The position numbers and the translations under genes were made by a program. The notes under the pieces were generated by a model. It did no database searches and was not told the DNA's origin. It saw nothing but the letters and a program-made list of their open reading frames with translations. A DNA stretch of 64,000 nucleotides from Salinarchaeum laminariae. GTDB lineage: Archaea; Halobacteriota; Halobacteria; Halobacteriales; Salinarchaeaceae. Location: assembly GCF_023204835.1 (NCBI RefSeq), contig NZ_CP096270.1, positions 1,116,001 through 1,180,000 of the forward strand, in the 5' to 3' direction. This document shows, piece after piece, positions 55,556 through 64,000 of this stretch (positions are counted from its first letter, which is position 1; each line of letters starts with the position of its first letter).

Positions 55556-55561
55556 TATAAG
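55556..55561 (+). promoter_or_regulatory. TATA box of the DUF2264 gene
   Basis: TATAAG centred 27 bases before the GTG at 55586; supports a leaderless GTG start. Confidence 0.5.
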
Positions 55562-55585
55562 TGCCAGATCGGAATTACGTGTTGT

Positions 55586-57394
55586 GTGACTCCATTAGCA
55601 AACAACCCTCTCGAGGACCGGGCGGACTTTCAAAACGCTGTTCGGGAACTCTACGAGCCCCTGGCTGCTCACCGAAGTTCCGGAGGCGCTCGCGTCAAAC
55701 CTGGTCCCGGTGGAGCGCTGTTTCCGACTGCCGACGCTGGACTCGAAGGATTCGCACGGCCGCTCTGGGGACTCGTCCCGCTTGCAGAAGGTGACGGCTC
55801 GTTCGCCGATTGGGCTGCGTTTCGAGAGGGGTTGACCAACGGAACCGATCCCGATCATCCAGAGTACTGGGGTCCTGTGAGCCGATACAGTCAGAAAGCG
55901 GTCGAAATGGCTCCGATCGCGTACGGGCTCTCGGTGATCCCAGAGCTTCTCTGGGAACCACTCTCGAGTGCGACGCAGGAGCGAGTCGCGGAGTGGCTTT
56001 ATGGAATCAACGACATTGAACTACCGGACAGCAACTGGCTGTTTTTCAGGGTGTTGACGAACGTCGGGCTGCGATCTATCGGAGCGGACCACGACCCCAA
56101 ACGGCTCGAAGCAGATCTGGATCGGCTCGCCTCGTTCTATCGAGGAAACGGCTGGTACGCCGACGGCGAGCACTTCGATTACTACGGCCCGTGGGCAATT
56201 CACCTGTACGGACTCCTCTACGACGTGCTGACTGACGAGGACGACCGTTCTCGCCAGTTCAGGACTCGAGCGGACGACTTTGCGGCGGAGTTTCGTCGAT
56301 GGTTTGGGGCCGACGGGAGCGCAGTCCCGTATGGTCGCAGCCTCACGTACCGGTTCGCACAGGGTGGATTTTGGGGAGCGCTGGCCTACGCGGATCTCGA
56401 GGCGCTTCCCTGGGGAGAGATCCGTGGACTCTGGCAGCGGAATCTCCAGTGGTGGGCCGAACAACCGATCTTCACCGACGGGGGCGTGTTATCGGTCGGA
56501 TATCGATATCCGACGAACAAGACGATGGAGGACTACAACTCGCCGAGCTCGCCGTACTGGGCATTCAAATACTTCCTCCCCCTCGCGCTGCCAGCGTCAC
56601 ACCCGTTCTGGCGAACTGATCCTGCCCCGCTCACGGCCGAACAGGGCGCCGTACACCACCATTCAGCAGGCCTCACGACGTGTCACACCGAGGACTCGGG
56701 GCACGTCGTCCTGCTTTCGTCTGGGCAATACATGGGAGAGACAAGTGGATTCCCGGACAAGTACAGCAAGTTCGCGTACTCGAACCGATACGGATTCGCC
56801 GTCGCCGATTCGCCGACCTCGTTACAGTCACAGGCTCCCGACAGTACACTCCTTCTCTCTGCGGATGGTACCCACTATCGTCGTCGAACCTCGGTCGAAC
56901 AGCGACGAACGACCGACGGGACGCTCGCCTCGCGCTGGCGTCCGTGGGACTCCGTGACCGTCGATACGTGGCTCGTTCCAAGCGGATCCTGGCACGTACG
57001 CGTACACCAGCTAGAAACACAGCGCGAACTGGAAAGTGTCGAAGGCGGATTCCCGTTCCCACGCTCGGATGCAGTTCGCCAAACAGATGCTGGTATCGCC
57101 AGGATCGACGACGGTGACGACGAAACCGTGCTAGTGGACGCGAGTGGTGACCGGGAGGGCGACGAGATCGATACGATGCCCAATACCAACGTACTGCACC
57201 CCCGGACTGAGGTCCCACTGCTTCGGTCCTCCCACGATCCCGGTACCCACGTGCTCGCGACGGCCGCGTACGCAGGGGAACGTGGCGCCCTCGAAACACG
57301 ACCGTCCGTGGAGGTACGCGAGGAGACCTTCCGGGTGTGCACTGCCGATGGTACAGTCGCATACGAGGGGAGCTTCGAAGAGCCTTCGCCGTAA
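55586..57394 (+). CDS. DUF2264-family protein, probable glycoside hydrolase
   Basis: A 602-residue protein that opens with the DUF2264 signature NNPLEDRADFQNAVRELYEP and continues with GLEGFARPLWGLVPL, ELPDSNWLFFRVLTNVGLR and WYADGEHFDYYGPWAIHLYG. The N-terminal half should be a helical toroid. Some DUF2264 proteins have been described as beta-glucuronidases in CAZy family GH154; I recall this rather than verify it. It has no signal peptide and precedes the GH88 gene by 83 bases on the same strand, so both probably work on uronic acid-containing oligosaccharides. The start codon is GTG. Confidence 0.8.
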   Translation: MTPLANNPLEDRADFQNAVRELYEPLAAHRSSGGARVKPGPGGALFPTADAGLEGFARPLWGLVPLAEGDGSFADWAAFREGLTNGTDPDHPEYWGPVSRYSQKAVEMAPIAYGLSVIPELLWEPLSSATQERVAEWLYGINDIELPDSNWLFFRVLTNVGLRSIGADHDPKRLEADLDRLASFYRGNGWYADGEHFDYYGPWAIHLYGLLYDVLTDEDDRSRQFRTRADDFAAEFRRWFGADGSAVPYGRSLTYRFAQGGFWGALAYADLEALPWGEIRGLWQRNLQWWAEQPIFTDGGVLSVGYRYPTNKTMEDYNSPSSPYWAFKYFLPLALPASHPFWRTDPAPLTAEQGAVHHHSAGLTTCHTEDSGHVVLLSSGQYMGETSGFPDKYSKFAYSNRYGFAVADSPTSLQSQAPDSTLLLSADGTHYRRRTSVEQRRTTDGTLASRWRPWDSVTVDTWLVPSGSWHVRVHQLETQRELESVEGGFPFPRSDAVRQTDAGIARIDDGDDETVLVDASGDREGDEIDTMPNTNVLHPRTEVPLLRSSHDPGTHVLATAAYAGERGALETRPSVEVREETFRVCTADGTVAYEGSFEEPSP

Positions 57395-57477
57395 CTCCGA
57401 GGCGGCTCCCGGCGTGGCGACAGTGCGATCCCATCCAAAGAGGAAACTACTATGTTGCACCACAGCAGTTCAAACCT

Positions 57478-58701
57478 ATGGACCTAGACAGCCGCGAGAC
57501 TATCTTCGATCTCACAGAGACGACGTTCGAGCCGGACGAATTCGACGATGGCCGCTCGTTCGCGCTCGACCGGGTTTCGGACAATCTCGATTCGTTCCAC
57601 GACCAGTTCCCCTCCGCCGACACTGGGGCGGACCTGACCTACGATGCCTGGCCTGCCGAAGACTGGACGCCGTCGTTCTGGACGGGGCTGTGCTGGCTCG
57701 CCTACGACATCACCGGAGACGACGTGTACCGTGACGTCGCGTCCGGGCATCTCGATCAGTACGAATCCCGCATCACCGGTGAACTGGAAGTCGACGACGA
57801 TTCCTTCGCTGGCAATACACAGGGCGTCCTCACGCACGATCTTGGATTTCTGTACTCACTCTCTGCCGTTGCCCAGTACAGGCGTACCGGTGACGAGCGC
57901 GCTCGACAGATCGCTCTCCGGGCAGCCGACTACCTGGCCGATCGCTATCACGATACTGCGGGGATCATTCAGGCGTGGGGCGATCACACTGATCCGGCCG
58001 ACGAGCACTACGGCGAGACGATCGTCGACTGCATGCTGAACCTCCCACTGCTGTTCTGGGCGAGCGAAGAGACCGGGTACGACCGCTATGCAGCGATTGC
58101 GACGAACCACGCGGAACAGACTGCTGCACATCTCGTTCGAGATGATGGGTCAGTGCATCACGCGTTCGAGTTCGATGTCGAGACTGGCGAACCAGTCGGG
58201 CACCGACCGAACCACGGTGCAGAGTACGGTGACGACTCGTGCTGGGCGCGGGGACAGGCGTGGGCGATCTACGGGTTCGCACTCGCGTACCGCTACACAG
58301 GAAACGCGGACTTCCTGGACACTGCTCGCCACGCTACCGCGTACTACGTCGACAACCTGGCAACCGATTTCGTTCCCCGCTGGGATTTCGACGCGCCCGA
58401 GACCCACATGCGTGACACCTCTGCTGGGGCCATCGCCGCGTGCGGCCTCACGGAGCTCGCATCACACCTGCCAGTCGCCGATCCCGAGCGCCACGAGTGT
58501 GAGCAACTCGCGCTCGCAACGCTCGCGTCCCTCGGCGACAACTACGCAACCGACGGGGAGGATTCGAACGCGCTCCTGACCGAGAGTTGGTACGCGTCGT
58601 CGGACGAGGTCGACCAGCACGAGAACGCCACTATCTGGGGCGACTACTTCTACCTGGAGGGACTGGCGCGAGCAACGACTGATTGGGAGCCGTACTGGTA
58701 A
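57478..58701 (+). CDS. GH88 unsaturated glucuronyl hydrolase
   Basis: A 407-residue GH88 enzyme that hydrolyses the unsaturated uronic acid left at the non-reducing end by a polysaccharide lyase. The two catalytic-site acids are visible as Asp121 in THDLGFLYS and Asp184 in TIVDCMLNLPLLFWAS. RGQAWAIYGFALAYRYTG and IWGDYFYLEGLAR complete the helical toroid pattern. No export signal is present. Its presence implies that a lyase acts upstream, either the heparinase-like proteins or a giant secreted protein. The ATG at 57478 is chosen over the open frame to 57337, which overlaps the DUF2264 gene. Confidence 0.93.
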   Translation: MDLDSRETIFDLTETTFEPDEFDDGRSFALDRVSDNLDSFHDQFPSADTGADLTYDAWPAEDWTPSFWTGLCWLAYDITGDDVYRDVASGHLDQYESRITGELEVDDDSFAGNTQGVLTHDLGFLYSLSAVAQYRRTGDERARQIALRAADYLADRYHDTAGIIQAWGDHTDPADEHYGETIVDCMLNLPLLFWASEETGYDRYAAIATNHAEQTAAHLVRDDGSVHHAFEFDVETGEPVGHRPNHGAEYGDDSCWARGQAWAIYGFALAYRYTGNADFLDTARHATAYYVDNLATDFVPRWDFDAPETHMRDTSAGAIAACGLTELASHLPVADPERHECEQLALATLASLGDNYATDGEDSNALLTESWYASSDEVDQHENATIWGDYFYLEGLARATTDWEPYW

Positions 58702-58899
58702 TTCGCCACCAGCTACCCGCCACGTTTCTGCACGGAAACAACAGTAGACGGTCCGAGGCACATATCGAGGAGAGGATCGTTCCGGATCATACAACCCCTA
58801 CTCGATGCGGATGTACTCGGGATCGAACGGTGTGATCACTCACTGAGTCTATCGGGTCTCGTTCGCAGGGCTACGCTGTTCCGTGTCGTGACGAGAGGG

Positions 58900-60300
58900 T
58901 TACGTGCAGGTACTCCTCTCTTCAGCGTCGATCGATGCTCGCCAGTTGCGTACCCACGTCTCCAGTTCGTCGACCCGTTCCGGCTGCTCGTCCGCTAGAT
59001 TTTCCGTCTCGTATGGATCCTCGGCGAGGTCGTACAACTGGAACGTGGCGTCTGCGTGAGGCCGGATTAGTTTGTGGTCGTCGTCGATCACAGCGATATC
59101 GCCCCCATCGCCAGTGAGGTTTCGGTCTCGAAACCCAATTGGCGACGACCTGCCGTCGCGCTCTCCGCGGAGCAACGGGAGGAGCGACTCACCGTCGAGT
59201 GGCTCTGGGCCAGACACGTTACTCCCGACCGCGTCGAGGATCGTCGGGTAGAAATCCGTGGTGACACACGGAGCATCCACGACACCGGGATCGACGCCCT
59301 CGGGCCAGACGAGTGTTCCCGGGACGCGCACACCGCCCTCGTAGAGCGTCCCCTTCCGTCCGCGGAGTCGCCCCGTCTCGCCGCGCTGGCGCATCCCACT
59401 ATCCCAACCGGGACCGCCCCCTTCGGCCGCCGGCCCGTTGTCGGAACAGAACCAGAGCATCGTTTCTTCGGCGATGCCGAGATCGTAGAGCTCGTCGCGA
59501 AGCCGGCCGATCTGGGCGTCGATTGCCGAGATCGTTCCGTAGTAATGCTGCTCGTCGACCGACCGGTGAGCGTATCGTTCGCGGTCTTCCTCGCCGGCGA
59601 CCACCGGAGCGTGTGGCGAGTGGAACCAGACGACTGCGAAGAAGGGTTCGTTCTCGCGGGCGGCCTCGCGAACGAACGGCACAGCGCGGTCCACGATGAC
59701 TCGGGAGTCGTCGCCGCCAAGGTTCTCTGTAGCGATTTCTCCCGGCCCGGTCCAGTAGTGACTGCCGTACGCATCGCCGACAGTAGTCTCGTCTCCATCC
59801 TCGGCGTCGGAGATAGCTGGAACCCGCATCGGATCGTACGTTGGAACCGCCGCCTCTGTCGAGAAGCAGGTATCGAATCCGCGATCCCAGGGCGGGGCGT
59901 AATGGTCGGTGCCCCGTGGACCGCCGCGGTTGCTCTCCTGGACGACGGTCGTCAACGTACCGAGGTGCCACTTGCCGAAGTGCCCCGTCCGGTAGCCCGC
60001 CTCGGAGAGCGTCTCGGCAAGGTTGCGTTCCGCCGCGGGGAGGTGACCAACGTTCGCGTACTCGATTCCGTACCGGTATGGATGCCGGCCTGTGAGACAG
60101 CTCCCGCGAGTCGGCGAACAAACCGGTGATGCTGCGTAGAACCGGTCGAATCGAACGCCATCGTCAGCCATCGCGTCCATGTTCGGCGTCTGAAGCTGCG
60201 GATGATCGTTGTACCCAGTGTCGCCCCAGCCTTGATCGTCGGTCATGCAGAGGATTACGTTCGGCTGGTCGGCACCGGCGCCTCGGCCAATCGGTGGCAC
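58900..60300 (-). CDS. type I sulfatase, Cys-type
   Basis: A 466-residue sulfatase with motif CSPTR at residues 61-65. The N-terminal metal site is NVILCMTDDQGWGDTGYN and the second site is METMLWFCSDNGPAAEGGG-like (LWFCSDNGP); HFGKWHLG and VWFHSPHAPV are typical of the arylsulfatase A / N-acetylgalactosamine-6-sulfatase-like branch. The start is GTG at 60300, supported by a TATA box 30 bases upstream and by its normal spacing to the first strand. No signal peptide. It ends convergently with the GH88 gene. Confidence 0.92.
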   Translation of the reverse strand: MPPIGRGAGADQPNVILCMTDDQGWGDTGYNDHPQLQTPNMDAMADDGVRFDRFYAASPVCSPTRGSCLTGRHPYRYGIEYANVGHLPAAERNLAETLSEAGYRTGHFGKWHLGTLTTVVQESNRGGPRGTDHYAPPWDRGFDTCFSTEAAVPTYDPMRVPAISDAEDGDETTVGDAYGSHYWTGPGEIATENLGGDDSRVIVDRAVPFVREAARENEPFFAVVWFHSPHAPVVAGEEDRERYAHRSVDEQHYYGTISAIDAQIGRLRDELYDLGIAEETMLWFCSDNGPAAEGGGPGWDSGMRQRGETGRLRGRKGTLYEGGVRVPGTLVWPEGVDPGVVDAPCVTTDFYPTILDAVGSNVSGPEPLDGESLLPLLRGERDGRSSPIGFRDRNLTGDGGDIAVIDDDHKLIRPHADATFQLYDLAEDPYETENLADEQPERVDELETWVRNWRASIDAEERSTCT

Positions 60301-60323
60301 GCGAGGTTACTCGACAAGTTCAC

Positions 60324-60335
60324 TAATAAATATTT
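60324..60335 (-). promoter_or_regulatory. TATA box of the fourth sulfatase gene
   Basis: AATATTTATTAG on the minus strand, centred 30 bases before the GTG at 60300. Confidence 0.5.
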
Positions 60336-60414
60336 CGCCGGCAATATCCAAGCGGTACCTCGTTACTGTAACACCCCGTCGCCAACTGGCCCGTTCCGTC
60401 TCTGAACGAACTGT

Positions 60415-61515
60415 CTACTCCAGAATTCGCTGTTCGGTTGGCCATCCGTCCGATCGGAGCTGTTCTCCGACCTGTCTGATGATGCGTTCGGACGCTGGGT
60501 GAACGTTCCCCTCGAACGTCGGGGCCGTGTTCAGGAGCAGGTTCGAATCGGTCGCGTTCGCGTACCCGAGGAGGTCGAGAACGTCCTCCGGACTCATTCG
60601 CTCCGTGTCTTCGACGTACCCCCACTCCTCTTCGAGCGTCGCGCAGAACTCCTTGATTCCGTCTAGTTGCATGTTCCAGTTTTGTCGAATGGCTTTTCTC
60701 TGGAGTTCGGGCATCTGTCCCCGGTCGAGATAGTCCAGGGCTCCCCCCTGGAGCCGCTGTTCTGGAGTGATGAAATCCTCCGTGCCGGTCGCACCGTTCT
60801 TGAAAGAGACGAGGCACTGTGGCTGGAGCGAGCGGATTAACCCGTACGTTTCTCTGATGGGGAACAGATCTGGCCTCTGATAGTAACTCGATATCGGATC
60901 GAGCCATATCCCGGCAATTGGCCCGTAGTCGGTCAGGAGCTCCCGGATCTGGTCGTGCATGAATTCGACGTATTCGTCGTTGTCGTCACCGGGTTCCCAG
61001 CGGTGGTGTCCATCTACCCGCTCTGAGGCGCGAACAATCCCCGACGCTTCGGTCGGGAACGAGGGGTGGGTCCAGTCGAGGCCGTACGAGTAGTACAGGA
61101 ACAACCCCAGTTCTTTTTCTCGACACTGTTTTGCGAGTTCTCTCACGAAATCGCGACCTGCGGGCGCGTTTGTGCTCTTAAAATCTGAATGGTCAGTGTC
61201 CCACAGCGAGAAACTGTCGTGGTGACGGCTTACGAACGTGACGTACTTCATCTCGGCGTCGACCGCGAGATCCGTTATCGCATCTGCATCGAACGCTGGC
61301 GCGTCGAACTCCTCCATCGTCCCTTTGTATTCGGGGATGCTGACGTCGTCGTTATTATAGAGGTACGGACAACTTTCGCCGTACTTCGAGTACAGCCCCC
61401 AGTGAACGAAGAGACCGAACTTCGCGTTTTTGAACCACTCTTGGGCTGCCCGGCGAGGGTTCTCGCGGTAGCAGTTCCCGTATCCTGATAGGTACGCTGG
61501 TGCCTCTTCTGCCAT
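60415..61515 (-). CDS. GH29 alpha-L-fucosidase 3
   Basis: A 366-residue, short GH29 enzyme consisting of the catalytic barrel only. Blocks are EWFKNAKFGLFVHWGLYSKY (26-45), VTFVSRHHDSFSLWD (92-106) and IAGIWLDPISS with Asp206 as expected nucleophile; SNLLLNTAPTFEGNVHP follows. No export signal. The lack of a C-terminal beta domain, and the unusual WLD instead of WFD, set it apart from the other two. It lies between a sulfatase and the formylglycine-generating enzyme, all on the minus strand. Confidence 0.9.
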   Translation of the reverse strand: MAEEAPAYLSGYGNCYRENPRRAAQEWFKNAKFGLFVHWGLYSKYGESCPYLYNNDDVSIPEYKGTMEEFDAPAFDADAITDLAVDAEMKYVTFVSRHHDSFSLWDTDHSDFKSTNAPAGRDFVRELAKQCREKELGLFLYYSYGLDWTHPSFPTEASGIVRASERVDGHHRWEPGDDNDEYVEFMHDQIRELLTDYGPIAGIWLDPISSYYQRPDLFPIRETYGLIRSLQPQCLVSFKNGATGTEDFITPEQRLQGGALDYLDRGQMPELQRKAIRQNWNMQLDGIKEFCATLEEEWGYVEDTERMSPEDVLDLLGYANATDSNLLLNTAPTFEGNVHPASERIIRQVGEQLRSDGWPTEQRILE

Positions 61516-61540
61516 AGTTGCCCAACAGAATCACGCTCCA

Positions 61541-61549
61541 ATAATAACT
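61541..61549 (-). promoter_or_regulatory. TATA box of GH29 gene 3
   Basis: AGTTATTAT-type element on the minus strand, centred about 30 bases before the ATG at 61515. Confidence 0.45.
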
Positions 61550-61621
61550 ATGATCTTTCCGACGACGCGAGTATGGAGTCGCGGTAATGGCCGATGACCG
61601 AAAATACGTTCCCTGCCTGCG

Positions 61622-62623
61622 TCATTCGGGGACAGCGTCGACGACACACCGAAATCCGATATTACTGGTGGAACTATCCGGCATGTTCTTCGAACGTGCA
61701 GCGACCCGATATCGGTTGCACCAGGAGCGATGGCAGAGATACGATCCACCACGCATTACGCGCTCGGGACCCTCTGGTGGGCCGGTCGGATTTTCTGTAT
61801 CGTACGCGTCGGTCGTGTGATAGTCGGGGCTGAACCAGTCTCCGCACCACTCCCAAACGTTGCCGGAGACGTTGTACAGGCCGTGGCCGTTGGACTGGAA
61901 GGCGTTGACTGGGGCAGTCGTATGATAGCCGTCGTCCTCAGTGTTGTGCTCGGGGAACTCGCCTTGCCAGATGTTGCATCGGTGTTCCCCGTCCGGTTTC
62001 AGGTCGTCGCCCCACGGAAAGCGACGCTGTTGGAGGCCGCCTCGGGCAGCACACTCCCACTCGGCCTCGGTCGGGAGGCGTTTGTCTGCCCAGTTTGCGT
62101 ACGCCGCGGCGTCACGCCAGGAGACGTGCGTGACCGGGTGTTTCAGCAACTCTTCCTCGATGACGTTCGATCCGGGGCCGTACGGTCGGTACCAGGTCGC
62201 TCCCTCAACGGCGAGCCACCAGGGAGCAGCGTCTACGTTCTGGAACACGTTATCCTGAGCCTGGTCGGTGAGGATATCCTGAAAGACGAACGACCACCCG
62301 TATCGTTCCGCGTCGGTCGTGTAGCCCGTCTCGCGGACGAACTCCAGAAACTCGGCGTTCGTTACGGCGTACTTGTCGACGAAGAAGGCGTCGACCGTTA
62401 CGTCTCTGGTTGGCCCCTCGCCGTCTGCTGGAAATCCTTCGTCAGAGTCCGTCCCCATCGTGAACGTCGTCCCGTCGACTCGGACCATTCTCGCGGTTCG
62501 GTCGTCATCGGACGATGCGGGTGTCGTCGCGTGGCGATCGTCGACTGCGTCCTCACGCTCTGGGTCGCACGCCGCGTCCTCGGTCCTGGAGGCAGCACAA
62601 CAGGCTGGGTTATCCTCGGACAT
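61622..62623 (-). CDS. formylglycine-generating enzyme (sulfatase-activating, SUMF1 family)
   Basis: A 333-residue sulfatase-maturing oxidase that converts the motif Cys of sulfatases into C-alpha-formylglycine using copper and oxygen. The active-site pair is Cys297 and Cys302 in [20 protein letters not shown], with the same spacing as in human SUMF1 (Cys336/Cys341). This separates it from SUMF1-fold proteins lacking the pair. Other landmarks are [52 protein letters not shown] and [11 protein letters not shown]. No signal peptide is seen, matching the cytoplasmic sulfatases. The start at 62623 is set by a TATA-like GTATTTAC 28 bases upstream. Residues 9-13 read CAASR, a sulfatase-like motif. 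Confidence 0.93.
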   Translation of the reverse strand: MSEDNPACCAASRTEDAACDPEREDAVDDRHATTPASSDDDRTARMVRVDGTTFTMGTDSDEGFPADGEGPTRDVTVDAFFVDKYAVTNAEFLEFVRETGYTTDAERYGWSFVFQDILTDQAQDNVFQNVDAAPWWLAVEGATWYRPYGPGSNVIEEELLKHPVTHVSWRDAAAYANWADKRLPTEAEWECAARGGLQQRRFPWGDDLKPDGEHRCNIWQGEFPEHNTEDDGYHTTAPVNAFQSNGHGLYNVSGNVWEWCGDWFSPDYHTTDAYDTENPTGPPEGPERVMRGGSYLCHRSWCNRYRVAARSKNMPDSSTSNIGFRCVVDAVPE

Positions 62624-62952
62624 GGGCACATAATCGGGGAACTGGCAGTAAATACTCTGTGGTCCGGTTCGCCCTGACGTGTACGTGCTCATCGTTTTGA
62701 TCGGTTGGCGAACGCCGCGAGTGACGACTGCTGTATCTCCTGCGGACAGTACCGTTTTCCAGCGCCGCGACTCAGTGGCTGAACGACCGCTGCCGTCTCG
62801 TGTCGACGACACAGCGCCAACTCGATGATGTCAAACGTGCGGCGGTGGTCGCAACCGACATATTGTGGATTGCCGTGTGAGGCGTAGCCAGACTCCCGCC
62901 CGAGCTGGCTGAGATGGGAACGCTTATTGCTCCAAAATCGGAATCGGCTGAT
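62624..62952. other. divergent region between activator and sulfatase
   Basis: About 330 bases with the promoter of the formylglycine-generating enzyme (GTATTTAC near 62649-62656) on one side. A TATA-like GCTTATTGC near 62923 serves the sulfatase. No gene was seen between them. Confidence 0.4.
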
Positions 62953-64000
62953 ATGTCAACGACTGCCGACGGTAGGCCGAACGTCATTCTCGTCGTGACG
63001 GACGACCAGGGCTACGGTGACGTGGGCTGTCACGGGAATCCGACCCTCGAGACGCCCCAAATGGACCGGCTTCACGACGAAAGCGCTCGACTCACTGACT
63101 TCCACGTCAGCCCCACCTGCGCGCCGACGCGGGCAGCGCTCATGACTGGGCGCTACGATACCCGAACCGGCGTTTGGCATACGATCATGGGTCGCTCGAT
63201 CCTCGATAGCGAAGAGACGACGATGGCCGAAATCTTCGCGGAATCGGGCTACCGAACGGGAATTTTCGGAAAGTGGCACCTCGGAGACAACTACCCCTTC
63301 AGACCGCAGGACCGCGGATTCGACGAATCCCTCGTTCACGGCGGGGGCGGCATCGCCCAGACGCCCGACTACTGGGGGAATAATTACTTCGATGATACGT
63401 ACTCGCGAAACGGCGACCACGAGGACGCCGAGGGCTACTGCACTGACGTGTGGTTCGACGAGGCACTGAACTTCATCGAGTCGAACGCGGAACAGAATCG
63501 GCCGTTCTTCTGTTACGTGCCGACGAATGCCGCCCACGGTCCCCGGGAAGTTCCCGACGAGTATCTCGAGCAGTACATCGACGACGTCCCCGAGGACGTC
63601 GCGCGGTTCTATGGGATGATCTCGAACATCGACGACAACCTGGGCCGACTCCGCGACCGCCTCGACGAACTCGAGATCGCCGAGGAGACGATCATCGTCT
63701 TCATGGGCGACAACGGGAGCGCCTGTGCGCGATACAACGCCGGGATGCGTGGTCAGAAGGGATCTGCGTACGACGGCGGTCACCGGGTGCCAGGGTTCGT
63801 CCACTGGCCGAACCGGATCGAGAACGAAACGATCGACACGCTAGCAGCCGGATACGATCTGTTGCCGACGCTCGCAGATCTCTGTGACGTCGACACACCA
63901 GACGTCGATTTCGACGGTCGGAGCCTCCGACCGGTGCTAGAGGGAGCGGATACGTCGCCTTCGGATCGAACGCTGTTCGTCGATAGCCAGCGCGTGGAGT
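62953..64000 (+). CDS. type I sulfatase, Cys-type, 3' end outside window
   Basis: The frame opens at ATG 62953 and has no stop before the right edge (349 codons visible). Motif CAPTR occupies residues 56-60; the N-terminal metal site is NVILVVTDDQGYGDVGCHGN and the second is TIIVFMGDNGSACARY. FGKWHLGDNYPF and CYVPTNAAHGP are family-typical. It resembles the arylsulfatase A branch like the sulfatase at 58900-60300. No signal peptide. It is divergent from the formylglycine-generating enzyme across 329 bases, which pairs substrate and activator. Confidence 0.92.
   Translation, partial: MSTTADGRPNVILVVTDDQGYGDVGCHGNPTLETPQMDRLHDESARLTDFHVSPTCAPTRAALMTGRYDTRTGVWHTIMGRSILDSEETTMAEIFAESGYRTGIFGKWHLGDNYPFRPQDRGFDESLVHGGGGIAQTPDYWGNNYFDDTYSRNGDHEDAEGYCTDVWFDEALNFIESNAEQNRPFFCYVPTNAAHGPREVPDEYLEQYIDDVPEDVARFYGMISNIDDNLGRLRDRLDELEIAEETIIVFMGDNGSACARYNAGMRGQKGSAYDGGHRVPGFVHWPNRIENETIDTLAAGYDLLPTLADLCDVDTPDVDFDGRSLRPVLEGADTSPSDRTLFVDSQRVE

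Noticed and set aside
62956..63804. 282-codon minus-strand open frame at the right edge
   Set aside because: It is antisense to the partial sulfatase, whose plus-strand frame carries the CAPTR motif and metal sites.
1..64000. CRISPR arrays, rRNA or tRNA genes
   Set aside because: No regularly spaced short repeats, no tRNA cloverleaf-like TTCRANY patterns with matching stems, and no conserved rRNA blocks were noticed on reading.

Overview
The window reads as a haloarchaeal chromosome (class Halobacteria). The proteins are strongly acidic, and exported proteins carry twin-arginine (Tat) signals. Many genes have a TATA-like box centred 26-30 bases before the start codon, the spacing of leaderless haloarchaeal transcripts. 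Haloarchaeal families such as DUF7344 and DUF7260 are present. Family names come from motif recognition by eye; no database search was run.

Left part (1-13.6 kb). A tightly overlapping minus-strand operon (1-5222) encodes two small winged-helix proteins, an AddB-like helicase-nuclease subunit split over two genes, and a UvrD/Rep-type SF1 helicase that runs off the left edge. Next come an orphan hypothetical gene, a probably frameshifted helix-hairpin-helix gene, and two decayed transposase relics (IS6-like and IS5-like). After these lie a DUF7260 gene, a PiT-family anion permease, an IclR-type regulator and a small membrane protein. Several long gene-poor gaps suggest turnover.

Central and right part (13.7-64 kb). 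This is a large carbohydrate-utilisation region. An oligopeptide/oligosaccharide-type ABC importer consists of a Tat lipoprotein binding protein, a DppB-DppC fused permease and two ATPases. Around it lie five Cys-type sulfatases, one formylglycine-generating enzyme with both active-site cysteines, three GH29 alpha-L-fucosidases and two cytoplasmic heparinase II/III-like proteins. A GH88 unsaturated uronyl hydrolase, a DUF2264 protein, a DUF1961 protein, a ThuA-like protein and an esterase are also present. Two very large Tat-exported proteins of unrecognised family are candidates for secreted depolymerases.

Catabolism. A RhaM-type mutarotase, an aldo/keto reductase, a COG3618-type lactonase, an enolase-superfamily acid-sugar dehydratase, an SDR dehydrogenase and a FAH-family hydrolase together match the oxidative diketo-hydrolase route for 6-deoxy sugars (L-fucose or L-rhamnose) to pyruvate plus lactate. 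A LarA-like racemase could act on the lactate. A glycerate 2-kinase and a Gfo/Idh oxidoreductase accompany them.

Working model (inference). Secreted Tat proteins cut a sulfated, fucose-rich, uronate-containing polysaccharide such as a fucoidan or fucosylated glycosaminoglycan. The ABC importer takes up sulfated oligosaccharides. Sulfatases, fucosidases, GH88 and the lyase-like enzymes, none with an export signal, finish the job in the cytoplasm. Most genes have their own promoter, and the IclR protein is the obvious candidate regulator.
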